Source of the DNA: JANSYL01 sp963921255
Lineage (GTDB): Bacteria > Pseudomonadota > Alphaproteobacteria > Rhodobacterales > Rhodobacteraceae
DNA: 64,000 nucleotides
Reading direction: 5' to 3'
Assembly (NCBI GenBank): GCA_963921255.3
Contig: CAWUEW020000002.1
Location: 558,001-622,000 of the forward strand
Shown: in pieces, positions 40,614-49,055 of the stretch
Position numbering within the stretch: position 1 is the stretch's first letter
Layout: the number at the start of each line of letters is the position of its first letter
Made by a program: the position numbers and the translations under genes
Notes under the pieces: generated by a model
What the model saw: the letters and a program-made list of their open reading frames with translations, nothing else
Databases searched by the model: none
Told to the model about the DNA's origin: nothing

Positions 40614-41777
40614 TTATCCGCCGCTCAGGCACACCATGCCGCCGGGACCACGCTCGATCCGGCCGGCCAGTTCCAGAATGGCAAGGGCCTGCCCCACAGC
40701 GCGCGCATCGCCCCCCAGATCCCGGATCACCTGATCTTCAGGGACCGGTTGCGCTGTCAGATGGGCCAGGATCGCCGCCTCCAGCCCACCGTCAGACGAT
40801 GGCGGCGCACCGGCGCTGTGCGAACCGTCAACCGTATCCGGGCCCGTGGCGGCGTCGGCGGATTTGGGATCCCCCAACGCTTCGATCACATCCTCGGCCC
40901 CACGCACCAGAAGGGCACCATCCCGGATCAGGATATTGCCCCCGGATGCACGGGTATCCATCGGATGGCCGGGCACGGCCATCACCTCGCGCCCCTGATC
41001 AAGGGCAAGGCGTGCGGTGATCAATGATCCCGACCGCGCGGCCGCCTCCACCACGATAACCGCCTGCGCCACGCCCGAGACAATCCGGTTGCGCCGCGGG
41101 AAGTGCTGCGCACGCGCCTCCAGGCCAAACGGGTGTTCGCTCAGCCGCAGGCCCTTGCGCGCGATGTCCTGCGCCAGATCCCCATTTTCCGCCGGATACA
41201 CGACATCCAACCCACCGGCCTGCACCGCCACGGTGCCGGTCCCCAACGCGGCGCGATGGGCCAAGGTATCGATGCCGCGCGCCAGGCCAGAGACAATCGT
41301 GAACCCCGCCTCGCCCAAATCCGCGGCCAACCTCCGGGCCATGCGCGCGCCCAGGGATGAGGTGTTGCGTGTCCCGACAATCGCCAGGCTTGGCCGCTGC
41401 AGCAAAGCCGGTTTGCCGATGGCCCAAAGCACCGGCGGCGGATCGGCAATGGCTGTCAAACGGACGGGGTAATCCGGATCGCCCAGGCATAAAAGCCGTG
41501 CGCCGATCCGCTTGGCGGCCCGCAGTTCCGCGGCGACAACCGCCTCGGGGCAAGGCGCATAATCCGATACGCCCGCGTCTGCGGCCACTTTGGGCAAAGC
41601 GCCGAGGGCCGCCTGCGCATCTCCGTGTTCGGCCATCAGGCGCAGGAAGGTCGATGGCCCCACCCGTCGCGATCTGATCAGGCGAAGGCGGGCCGCTTGG
41701 TCACCCGCATCGGCAGCCGGGCGTGGAATGAAGGGGGCCGGTGCATCTGACACACCGATATCGGGCGACATGGTCAT
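40614..41777 (-). CDS. dprA: DNA-processing protein DprA
   Basis: DprA protects incoming single-stranded DNA and loads RecA during natural transformation. The 387-residue protein has an N-terminal helix-hairpin region, the Rossmann-like core with IVGTRNTSSLGARMARRLA, VSGLARGIDTLAHRAAL and FPRRNRIVSGVA, and a C-terminal winged-helix domain (about 320-385, VPEDQVIRDLGGDARAVGQA). The start could be the Met at residue 1 or 3. It converges on the ImuA-like gene with 7 bases between stops. Confidence 0.95.
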   Translation of the reverse strand: MTMSPDIGVSDAPAPFIPRPAADAGDQAARLRLIRSRRVGPSTFLRLMAEHGDAQAALGALPKVAADAGVSDYAPCPEAVVAAELRAAKRIGARLLCLGDPDYPVRLTAIADPPPVLWAIGKPALLQRPSLAIVGTRNTSSLGARMARRLAADLGEAGFTIVSGLARGIDTLAHRAALGTGTVAVQAGGLDVVYPAENGDLAQDIARKGLRLSEHPFGLEARAQHFPRRNRIVSGVAQAVIVVEAAARSGSLITARLALDQGREVMAVPGHPMDTRASGGNILIRDGALLVRGAEDVIEALGDPKSADAATGPDTVDGSHSAGAPPSSDGGLEAAILAHLTAQPVPEDQVIRDLGGDARAVGQALAILELAGRIERGPGGMVCLSGG

Positions 41778-41839
41778 GCCGCCAGCCTGCGCGCAGGAGG
41801 GTTAAGGATCCGTTACGACATCGCAGTCGGGGCCGTCGG

Positions 41840-43264
41840 CTAGGCGGCAGAGCCTCCAACCGTCAATCCGCCGATCAGGAGGGTCGGTTGACCGACACCC
41901 ACCGGCACCCACTGGCCGTTCTTTCCGCAATTGCCCATGCCGGGATCCAGCGCCATATCATTGCCGATCGCGCGGATCTGCTGCAGGGCCGTTGCCCCGT
42001 CGCCGATCAACGTCGCCCCTTTCACCGGGGCCCCAACCACACCGTTTTTGACGCGATAGGCCTCGGTGCAGGAGAACACGAACTTGCCGTTGGTGATGTC
42101 CACTTGACCGCCGCCAAAACCGACAGCGTAAATGCCGTCTTTGACATCCGCCACGATATCCCCCGGGTTAGCCTCGCCGCCCAACATGTATGTGTTCGTC
42201 ATCCGGGTCATCGGCGCATGCGCAAAGCTTTCACGCCGCCCGTTCCCGGTCGGTGCGACGCCCATCAGGCGGGCCGATTGCCGGTCCTGCATATAGCCCA
42301 CCAAAATCCCGTCTTCGATCAACGTCGTCTTGCCGGATGGCGTGCCCTCATCGTCAACGGTGATCGAACCGCGGCGATCGGGAATGGTTCCGTCGTCCAA
42401 CACAGTGACACCCGGCGCGGCAACGCGCTGCCCCATGAGACCGGCAAAAGCCGATTGTTTCTTGCGGTTGAAATCGCCCTCCAACCCGTGGCCAACCGCT
42501 TCGTGCAACAGGATGCCGGGCCACCCCGGCCCCAGGGCGACATCCATCACACCGGCGGGCGCGGGTTCGGCCGCGAGGTTCACCACCGCGATCCGCAACG
42601 CTTCGCGCGCAACGCTTTCCCAGTGGGGCCGTTCCATCAGCCCCGTCAGGCCGATCCGCCCGCCACCGCCAGACCCGCCGCTTTCCCGGCGTCCGTTCTC
42701 TTCGACGATGATCGACACGTTCAACCGGACCATCGGGCGCACATCTGAGAACCGCGTGCCTTCGGGCCGGAGGATCTCGACCTCCTGATGTGACGCCGCC
42801 ATCGAGGCCGAGACCTGCACCACACGCGGATCCAATGCGCGTGCGAAGGCATCAATTTCGCGCAGAGTGTCCAGCTTCACCCCGAACGCAGCGCCCGCCA
42901 TTGGATCGGCGTCCGTGTAAAGCCGTGCGTTTGTGCCCTGCGGTGCGTCCGCCAGCATGCCCCCGCCATCGCCGACGGCCAGACGTGCGGTTTCGGCCGC
43001 GCGGCGCAGGGCCGCCTCGGAGATCTCGGTCGAGTGGGCGTAGCCCGCGACCTCGCCCCGCACGGCGCGCAAACCAAACCCTTCGGCGGCGTCGTAGCTG
43101 GCCGTCTTCACCCGCCCGTCATCGAACACCAGCACCTCGGACCGGCGCCGTTCCAGGAACAATTCGCCATCGTCCGCACCATCGGTGGCCGCGCGCAGAA
43201 TCGACCGGGCCGCGTCCTCATCCAGAAGCGATTCGAAAGGGCGGAATGGGGTCTGGCTGGTCAT
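41840..43264 (-). CDS. tldD: metalloprotease TldD
   Basis: TldD with TldE forms a zinc-dependent protease that trims unfolded peptides and matures some modified peptides and antitoxins. The 474-residue protein has the active-site motif HEAVGHGLEGDF (HExxxH) about halfway along, and the C-terminal GNCGKNGQWVPVGVGQPTLL typical of the family. No tldE gene is present in the window. The start ATG is at 43264. It is divergent from coxB with a 202-base gap holding an Fnr-type box. Confidence 0.95.
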   Translation of the reverse strand: MTSQTPFRPFESLLDEDAARSILRAATDGADDGELFLERRRSEVLVFDDGRVKTASYDAAEGFGLRAVRGEVAGYAHSTEISEAALRRAAETARLAVGDGGGMLADAPQGTNARLYTDADPMAGAAFGVKLDTLREIDAFARALDPRVVQVSASMAASHQEVEILRPEGTRFSDVRPMVRLNVSIIVEENGRRESGGSGGGGRIGLTGLMERPHWESVAREALRIAVVNLAAEPAPAGVMDVALGPGWPGILLHEAVGHGLEGDFNRKKQSAFAGLMGQRVAAPGVTVLDDGTIPDRRGSITVDDEGTPSGKTTLIEDGILVGYMQDRQSARLMGVAPTGNGRRESFAHAPMTRMTNTYMLGGEANPGDIVADVKDGIYAVGFGGGQVDITNGKFVFSCTEAYRVKNGVVGAPVKGATLIGDGATALQQIRAIGNDMALDPGMGNCGKNGQWVPVGVGQPTLLIGGLTVGGSAA

Positions 43265-43312
43265 GGGTCGAAGGTTCCTTCCCTACGGCGATGTCCGGCA
43301 ACGATCCGGACA

Positions 43313-43326
43313 TTGATTTGGATCAA
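43313..43326. promoter_or_regulatory. FnrL-type box between tldD and coxB
   Basis: TTGAT-TTGG-ATCAA is an exact match to the Fnr/FnrL consensus TTGAT-N4-ATCAA. It lies 141 bases before the coxB start and 49 bases from tldD. FnrL is known to control respiratory genes in Rhodobacterales, and repression of the high-oxygen aa3 oxidase at low oxygen would make sense. Confidence 0.7.
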
Positions 43327-43395
43327 GAGACCCCTCAGGTGAGACATTTAGACCAAATGCCTTGCTCATCCTCTGGCTATATGGTTCCTGCGATT

Positions 43396-43418
43396 AAGAA
43401 CGCAACGGTTCCGTTCTT
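43396..43418. repeat. inverted repeat in the coxB leader
   Basis: AAGAACG and CGTTCTT are perfect 7-bp arms around CAACGGTTC. It lies 49-71 bases before the coxB start. It may be an operator or an mRNA hairpin near the 5' end; no U-tract follows. Confidence 0.35.
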
Positions 43419-43466
43419 TCTGGGGAGCGACCTTTGGGGGACGGGCCGGAACCACAGGACAGATAC

Positions 43467-44354
43467 ATGCAACTTCGGACGAAGATGGGCGGCCTTTGGG
43501 CCGGTATTGGTGCAACATTCGCCGCGGGCGCGGCTGCGGCGCAAACCGTCGGAATGCGCGAAGGCTTGGATATCATCGGCGCCCCGACCCCCGGTGGCAC
43601 CGCATTCCAGCCCGGCGTGACCGAACTGGCCCGTGACATCCGCGCCTTGGACAACTTCCTTCTGGTGATCATGACGCTGATCGTGATCTTCGTCCTTGGT
43701 CTGCTGCTGTGGTCGATTGTCCGCCACAACGAGAAAGCCAACCCCGAACCGGCGAGCTTCACCCACAACACCAAGATCGAAGTGACCTGGACGGTCGTGC
43801 CGCTGGTCATCCTGGTTGTGATCGGTGCGTTTTCGCTTCCGGTCCTGTTCAAGCAGCAGACGATCCCGGAAGCGGATGTTGTCGTGAAAGCCACCGGCTA
43901 CCAGTGGTATTGGGGCTATGAATACCCCGAGCATGGCATCGCCTACGACAGCTTCATGCTCGCGGAAGATGAGCTTGAGGAATACGGGTACTCGCGTGAC
44001 GAATATCTGCTGGCCACCGACACCGCCGTCGTCGTGCCCACCGGCCAGACGATCGTTGTTCAAGTCACCGCGGCTGACGTGATCCACTCGTGGACCATCC
44101 CGGCCTTCGGCGTGAAGCAGGACGGCGTCCCCGGCCGCTTGGCCGAGCTGTGGTTCGAAGTCGATCCGGGTCAGGAAGGCGTGTATTTCGGTCAGTGTTC
44201 GGAACTGTGCGGCGTGAACCATGCCTACATGCCGATCACCGTTTTTGCCGTGACGCCCGAGGAATACGACGCCTGGATCGCCGGCGAAGCGCAGGAATTC
44301 GCATCGACCGGTACGCGCGCGCCGCGCGTGATCGAATTGGCCCTGGCAGACTAA
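43467..44354 (+). CDS. coxB: cytochrome c oxidase subunit II (aa3 type)
   Basis: Subunit II accepts electrons from cytochrome c through its CuA centre. The 295-residue precursor has a signal peptide ending GAAAAQT, two membrane helices (about 55-80 and 100-120, LLVIMTLIVIFVLGLLLW and VVPLVILVVIGAF), and a periplasmic cupredoxin domain. The tryptophan-rich GYQWYWGYEYPEHG region and the CuA ligands in FGQCSELCGVNHAYMP are complete, with the first ligand in VIHSWTIPAFG. AGGA precedes the ATG at 43467. It starts the operon with ctaB, a small gene, ctaG, coxC and a SURF1 gene. Subunit I is not in the window. Confidence 0.97.
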   Translation: MQLRTKMGGLWAGIGATFAAGAAAAQTVGMREGLDIIGAPTPGGTAFQPGVTELARDIRALDNFLLVIMTLIVIFVLGLLLWSIVRHNEKANPEPASFTHNTKIEVTWTVVPLVILVVIGAFSLPVLFKQQTIPEADVVVKATGYQWYWGYEYPEHGIAYDSFMLAEDELEEYGYSRDEYLLATDTAVVVPTGQTIVVQVTAADVIHSWTIPAFGVKQDGVPGRLAELWFEVDPGQEGVYFGQCSELCGVNHAYMPITVFAVTPEEYDAWIAGEAQEFASTGTRAPRVIELALAD

Positions 44355-44379
44355 GCGCCCGCGCGGCTGAGGATCCGAC

Positions 44380-45318
44380 ATGACCGATGTCACCACCAAC
44401 ACCCAAGTGCGCGTCGCAGAAGGCGACGCGGAGTTCGGGGATTACGTCGCGCTCCTGAAGCCGCGCGTGATGTCGCTGGTGGTGTTTACCGCGCTTGTCG
44501 GGTTGCTGGTTGCGCCGGTCTCGATCGATCCGTTCATCGGGTTCACGGCCATCCTGTTCATTGCGTTGGGCGCCGGAGCGTCTGGCGCGCTGAACATGTG
44601 GTACGATGCCGATATCGACCAGGTGATGAAGCGCACCGCGAAGCGCCCGGTCCCGTCGGGACGTGTAACGGCCGGCGAAGCCCTGTCGCTTGGCCTGTGG
44701 CTCAGCGCGATTTCCGTCGCGATGTTGGGCCTGGCCACGAACATCGTGGCTGCGGCCCTGCTGGCGTTCACCATCTTCTTCTATGCCGTGATCTACACGA
44801 TGTGGCTCAAGCGTTCGACGCCGCAGAACATCGTGATCGGCGGAGCGGCTGGCGCCTTCCCTCCGATGATCGGTTGGGTGGCCGCGACCGGTTCCATCAG
44901 CCTCGAAGCCATTTTGATGTTTGGCCTGATCTTCATGTGGACCCCACCGCATTTCTGGGCGTTGGCGCTGTTCATGAAGTCCGACTATCATGAAGCCAAG
45001 GTGCCGATGCTGACGGTGACCCATGGCCGGAAGGAAACCCGCCGCCAGATCCTGATCTACACGGTTCTGCTTGTTCCCGTCGCCCTGGGGCTGGCCTTTA
45101 CCCCGGTGGCCGGTCCGACCTACCTGGCTGCCGCCGTTGTCCTGAACGCGATCTTCCTGAAAGGTGCGTGGGATATCTGGCGCCGTGACGAGGCGGCTGC
45201 GGACGCCGACAACTACGCTGTCGAGAAGAAGGTATTCCGTTTCTCGCTGTATTACCTGTTCCTGCACTTTGGCGCCCTGCTCGCTGATGCGGCGCTGCGC
45301 GCATTCGGAGTGATGTGA
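44380..45318 (+). CDS. ctaB: heme O synthase (protoheme IX farnesyltransferase)
   Basis: This membrane prenyltransferase adds a farnesyl group to heme b to give heme o, the precursor of heme a. The 312-residue protein has the two aspartate motifs of the UbiA clan: NMWYDADIDQVMKRT near 86-100 and the later loop HDEAKV-like segment SDYHEAKVPML. It has about eight to nine membrane helices. It lies 25 bases after coxB, and its stop overlaps the start of the next small gene (TGATG). Confidence 0.96.
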   Translation: MTDVTTNTQVRVAEGDAEFGDYVALLKPRVMSLVVFTALVGLLVAPVSIDPFIGFTAILFIALGAGASGALNMWYDADIDQVMKRTAKRPVPSGRVTAGEALSLGLWLSAISVAMLGLATNIVAAALLAFTIFFYAVIYTMWLKRSTPQNIVIGGAAGAFPPMIGWVAATGSISLEAILMFGLIFMWTPPHFWALALFMKSDYHEAKVPMLTVTHGRKETRRQILIYTVLLVPVALGLAFTPVAGPTYLAAAVVLNAIFLKGAWDIWRRDEAAADADNYAVEKKVFRFSLYYLFLHFGALLADAALRAFGVM

Positions 45319-45506
45319 TGCCGATTTCGCAAACCCACGAACTGCACCAGCGGCGCTTTGGCCGGAACCTCGGCGTCGCGCTGTGCCTTGTGGCCTTCAT
45401 GGCGATTGTCTTCGGACTGACCGTTGCCAAAATCCGCCAGGGCGCGTCGATGGAAGCGTTCGATCTTCAACCGCGTGTCTCGATCACGCCGATCGTGGAG
45501 GAATGA
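45318..45506 (+). CDS. small membrane protein in the cox operon (CoxF-like)
   Basis: The 62-residue protein has a basic N-terminus (HELHQRRFGRN), one membrane helix (about 19-38, LGVALCLVAFMAIVFGLTVA) and a short tail. Small one-helix proteins at this exact place between ctaB and ctaG are common in Alphaproteobacteria and are thought to aid oxidase assembly. The ATG at 45318 overlaps the ctaB stop by one base. It ends 4 bases before ctaG. Confidence 0.8.
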   Translation: MPISQTHELHQRRFGRNLGVALCLVAFMAIVFGLTVAKIRQGASMEAFDLQPRVSITPIVEE

Positions 45507-45510
45507 TCGG

Positions 45511-46071
45511 ATGACGTTGACGGACAACCAAAAGGTCGTCACCCGACTGCTTGGCGTCATCGTTCTGATGGGCGGGCTCGCTTGGGCCGCTGTGCCGCTT
45601 TACGACTGGTTCTGCCGCGTGACCGGCTATGGCGGCACGACGAACACGGCGGATGCCGGCAGCGACACGATCCTCGAAGACACGATCACGATCCGCTTCG
45701 ATGCCTCGCTGGCCCATGACATGCCATGGGAATTCCGCCCGATGACCCATGCGGTGGATATGCGGATTGGGGAAACCGGGCTGGTCTTCTACGAAGCCTA
45801 CAACCCCACCGATGAGCCGATTGCCGGAACCGCCAGCTTCAACGTCGCCCCGTTCGACGCCGGGCTGTACTTTGTGAAGATCGCGTGCTTCTGCTTTGAA
45901 CAGCAGGTCCTGATGCCGGGCGAGCGCGTAGAGATGCCGGTGACCTTTTTCGTCGATCCCGAGATCGTCAACGACCCGGAAAGCCGGGGAACACCCGCCA
46001 TTACCCTGTCCTACACCTTCCATGTGACGGACATGCCCGAAGAATACGCCGCTTTGTCGGTGACAGACTAA
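45511..46071 (+). CDS. ctaG: cytochrome c oxidase assembly factor CtaG/Cox11 (CuB chaperone)
   Basis: Cox11 delivers copper to the CuB site of subunit I. The 186-residue protein has one membrane helix near the N-terminus (about 13-30) followed by the YDWFCRVTGYGGT segment. A periplasmic Ig-like domain bears the copper-binding motif ACFCFEQQ and the PVTFFVDPE segment. GGAGGA lies 9 bases before the ATG at 45511. It is followed by coxC after 24 bases. Confidence 0.96.
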   Translation: MTLTDNQKVVTRLLGVIVLMGGLAWAAVPLYDWFCRVTGYGGTTNTADAGSDTILEDTITIRFDASLAHDMPWEFRPMTHAVDMRIGETGLVFYEAYNPTDEPIAGTASFNVAPFDAGLYFVKIACFCFEQQVLMPGERVEMPVTFFVDPEIVNDPESRGTPAITLSYTFHVTDMPEEYAALSVTD

Positions 46072-46095
46072 ACGATAGACCAGAGGACCAGCGCC

Positions 46096-46911
46096 ATGGC
46101 CCACGCCAAGAACCACGACTATCACATTCTATCGCCGTCGATCTGGCCCCTGATCGCGGCCGCCGGCGCCTTCGCCATGTTGTTCGGCGCGGTGAACTGG
46201 ATGCACGGCTCTGGGCCGTGGCTGTTCCTCATGGGCTTCGCAGCCGTCCTTTACGTGATGTACGGCTGGTGGGCCGACGTTGTGGCCGAAAGCGGTGTGG
46301 GCGACCACACGCCGGTTGTGCGCCTCGGGCTGAAGTACGGGTTCATCATGTTCATCATGTCCGAAGTGATGTTCTTCGTGGCGTGGTTCTGGGCGTTTTT
46401 CAAACACGCCATTTACCCAATGAACATCTACGAGGCGTCGGAATACATTCCGCCGGAGATCTACACGGTCGACCCGTTTCACCTGCCGCTGATCAACACC
46501 CTTGTTCTGCTGCTGTCGGGCTGCGCCGTCACCTGGGCCCACCACGCGCTGGTGCATGGCGGTGATCGCCGGGACGTGTCCTGGGGCCTGATCATCGCGG
46601 TCGTTCTGGGCCTCGCCTTCACCGGCCTGCAGGCCTTCGAATACTGGGAACTGATCGCCCACAAGCATTGGACCTTTGGTGAGGACAAGTTCTACTCGAC
46701 CTTCTTCCTGGCCACCGGTTTCCACGGCCTGCACGTGATCATCGGGACGATCTTCCTGTTCGTCTGCTGGCTGCGTGTCCAACGCGGGCACTTCACGGCC
46801 GAGAAGCACATCGGTTTCGAAGCGGCGGCCTGGTACTGGCACTTCGTTGACGTGGTGTGGCTGTTCCTCTTCGTGGCCGTGTACATCTGGGGCCAGGCCG
46901 TCATTGCCTAA
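46096..46911 (+). CDS. coxC: cytochrome c oxidase subunit III
   Basis: The 271-residue protein has seven predicted membrane helices. It shows the family features HDYHILSPSIWP at the N-terminus, FIMSEVMFFVAWFWAFF and TGFHGLHVIIGTIFL, and WYWHFVDVVWLFLFVAVYIWG at the end. Subunit III stabilises the oxidase and helps proton entry. An intrinsic terminator follows 26 bases after its stop. Confidence 0.97.
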   Translation: MAHAKNHDYHILSPSIWPLIAAAGAFAMLFGAVNWMHGSGPWLFLMGFAAVLYVMYGWWADVVAESGVGDHTPVVRLGLKYGFIMFIMSEVMFFVAWFWAFFKHAIYPMNIYEASEYIPPEIYTVDPFHLPLINTLVLLLSGCAVTWAHHALVHGGDRRDVSWGLIIAVVLGLAFTGLQAFEYWELIAHKHWTFGEDKFYSTFFLATGFHGLHVIIGTIFLFVCWLRVQRGHFTAEKHIGFEAAAWYWHFVDVVWLFLFVAVYIWGQAVIA

Positions 46912-46936
46912 GGCCTGACAGCAAAACCATTTTGAG

Positions 46937-46963
46937 AAGGGCCTGCCAGCGCGGGCCCTTTTC
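46937..46963 (+). terminator. terminator between coxC and the SURF1 gene
   Basis: AAGGGCC pairs with GGCCCTT across a 10-base loop and is followed by TTCG, giving four T residues in all. It lies 26 bases after coxC and 14 before the SURF1 start, so it may reduce read-through to SURF1. Confidence 0.7.
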
Positions 46964-46977
46964 GCGTCGGAGGAAGA

Positions 46978-47655
46978 ATGATCAAGCGCGTAATCTGGCC
47001 CGTGTTGTTCGGACTGTTGGGGACAATCATCCTCAGTTCGCTTGGCGTGTGGCAATTGCAGCGCCTTGGCTGGAAGACAGAGATCTTGGCCGAGATCGAC
47101 GCCCGGATCTCCGCTGCGCCCGTCTCCGTCCCAGAAACGCCCGATTCCGTCGCAGACCGGTTCTTACCTGTAATGGCCGAGGGCCGCTTCGCACCGGACT
47201 ACGTACGCGTTCTGGTCAGCCAGCGCGGGGTCGGCGCGGGCTACCGCATCATCAGCCCGCTGGAAACGGCGAACGGGCGGCGCATCCTCGTTGACCGCGG
47301 CATCCTACCAGTGGCCGCTGAAACGCCGCCTGTATCCGACGGCCCCGTGATCGTCATTGGAAACCTGCACTGGCCTGACGAAACCGACGGGTTCACGCCG
47401 GACAATGATATCGCGGGCAACACGTGGTTCGCGCGCGACGTCGACGCGCTGGCCGCGCATCTCGAGACGGAACCGACCTTGCTGATTGCCGCCAACGTGT
47501 CGCCAGCTGACCCTGCTGTGACGCCCCTGCCTGTGACATCGGAGGGCATTCCAAACAACCATCTGGGCTATGCCATTCAATGGTTCGGGCTGGCCATGGT
47601 GTGGTTGGGGATGACAGCCTTTCTTGTCTGGCGTATCACGCGCCGAACAGTCTGA
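46978..47655 (+). CDS. SURF1 family protein, heme a/oxidase assembly
   Basis: The 225-residue protein has membrane helices at each end (about 6-24 and 200-218), enclosing a periplasmic domain, the SURF1 layout. Motifs are LGVWQLQRLGWK near 22-33, GAGYRIISPLETANGRRILVD and NNHLGYAIQWFGLA. SURF1 helps insert heme a into subunit I. GGAGGAAGA precedes the ATG. It lies 14 bases before thrC. Confidence 0.95.
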   Translation: MIKRVIWPVLFGLLGTIILSSLGVWQLQRLGWKTEILAEIDARISAAPVSVPETPDSVADRFLPVMAEGRFAPDYVRVLVSQRGVGAGYRIISPLETANGRRILVDRGILPVAAETPPVSDGPVIVIGNLHWPDETDGFTPDNDIAGNTWFARDVDALAAHLETEPTLLIAANVSPADPAVTPLPVTSEGIPNNHLGYAIQWFGLAMVWLGMTAFLVWRITRRTV

Positions 47656-47669
47656 GGACAACGAAGAAG

Positions 47670-49055
47670 ATGCGCTACGTATCGACCCGGGGACAGGCCC
47701 CGGATTTGAGCTTTGAAGAGGCCATGCTGACGGGGCTGGCCCGGGACGGCGGGCTTTACGTGCCAGCCGAGATTCCGGTCATGCCGTCCGCGGACATCGC
47801 GGCTCTGGCCGGCCTCAGCTACGAAGAGATCGCCTTCCGCGTGATGCGGCCATTCGTGGGCAACACCTTCACCGAGACCGAGTTTGAGGACATCATCGCA
47901 CGGGCCTATGGCGGCTTTGGGCACGCGGCGCGCGCGCCGCTCAAACAACTTCAGGACAACCACTTCCTGCTTGAGCTGTTCCACGGCCCCACGCTGGCCT
48001 TCAAAGACTTCGCCATGCAGCTGATCGGACAGATGTTCCAGACCGCGCTGGCGCGCCGCGGGGATCGCGTGACCATTGTCGGTGCGACCAGCGGCGACAC
48101 CGGGTCGGCGGCGATGGAAGCCTTCCGCGGCCTCAGCAATGTGGACGTGTTCATCATGTACCCGCATGGCCGCGTCAGCGACGTGCAGCGGCGACAGATG
48201 ACCACCGTGTCCGAGGCGAATGCCCATGCCCTGGCCGTCACCGGCGACTTCGACGATTGCCAGGCGCGGCTCAAAGACATGTTCAACGATTTCCCGTTCC
48301 GCGACGGTGTGAAACTGGCCGGCGTGAACTCGATCAATTTCGCGCGGGTCCTGGCGCAGATCGTTTACTACTTCAGTGCGGCCGTCAGTCTGGGGGCCCC
48401 GCACCGCGCGGTCAGTTTCTGTGTGCCAACCGGTAATTTCGGCGACATCTTCGCGGGCTATCTGGCCAAGCGTATGGGCCTTCCGATCGAGAAGCTGGTG
48501 ATCGCGACCAACCAGAACGACATTCTGCACCGCGCAATCTCGTCCGGGGCGTATGAGACGCACGGCGTGACGCCATCAATCAGCCCCTCCATGGATATCC
48601 AGGTCAGCTCGAATTTCGAACGCGCGCTTTTTGACGCCTATGACCGTGACGGCGGGGCTGTCGCGCAGTTGATGGACGAACTCAAAGCGGGCGGTTTTGC
48701 GATCAGCCAGGGCGCCCTGGACCGGTTGCGCGACGATTTCGCCAGTGGTCGCGCCTCCGAGGCCGAAACCTCGGCCATGATTGCCCGCGCGCTGCCCGAG
48801 ATGGGCGAATTGCTCTGCCCCCATTCCGCGGTCGGCGTCCATGTTGCGCAGGACCACCTTGGCACAACGCCTTTGGTCACCCTGGCCACCGCCCATCCGG
48901 CCAAGTTCCCCGACGCTGTGGAAGCGGCGACCGGGCAGCGTCCCGCCCTGCCCTTGCGCATGGCGGACCTGTTTGACCGGGACGAGCGCCTGACACGGGT
49001 CGAGAATGACCTGGGGTCCATCGAAAGCCTGATCCGAGAAGGAATTGCCGCGTGA
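47670..49055 (+). CDS. thrC: threonine synthase
   Basis: Threonine synthase converts O-phosphohomoserine to threonine with PLP. The 461-residue protein starts MRYVSTRGQAPDLSFEEA and carries the PLP lysine in HGPTLAFKDFAMQ and the phosphate-binding GATSGDTGSAAMEA. It is of the longer bacterial class. It lies 14 bases after the SURF1 gene and overlaps the M16 peptidase gene by 4 bases. The thrC-M16 order is common in Alphaproteobacteria. Confidence 0.96.
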   Translation: MRYVSTRGQAPDLSFEEAMLTGLARDGGLYVPAEIPVMPSADIAALAGLSYEEIAFRVMRPFVGNTFTETEFEDIIARAYGGFGHAARAPLKQLQDNHFLLELFHGPTLAFKDFAMQLIGQMFQTALARRGDRVTIVGATSGDTGSAAMEAFRGLSNVDVFIMYPHGRVSDVQRRQMTTVSEANAHALAVTGDFDDCQARLKDMFNDFPFRDGVKLAGVNSINFARVLAQIVYYFSAAVSLGAPHRAVSFCVPTGNFGDIFAGYLAKRMGLPIEKLVIATNQNDILHRAISSGAYETHGVTPSISPSMDIQVSSNFERALFDAYDRDGGAVAQLMDELKAGGFAISQGALDRLRDDFASGRASEAETSAMIARALPEMGELLCPHSAVGVHVAQDHLGTTPLVTLATAHPAKFPDAVEAATGQRPALPLRMADLFDRDERLTRVENDLGSIESLIREGIAA

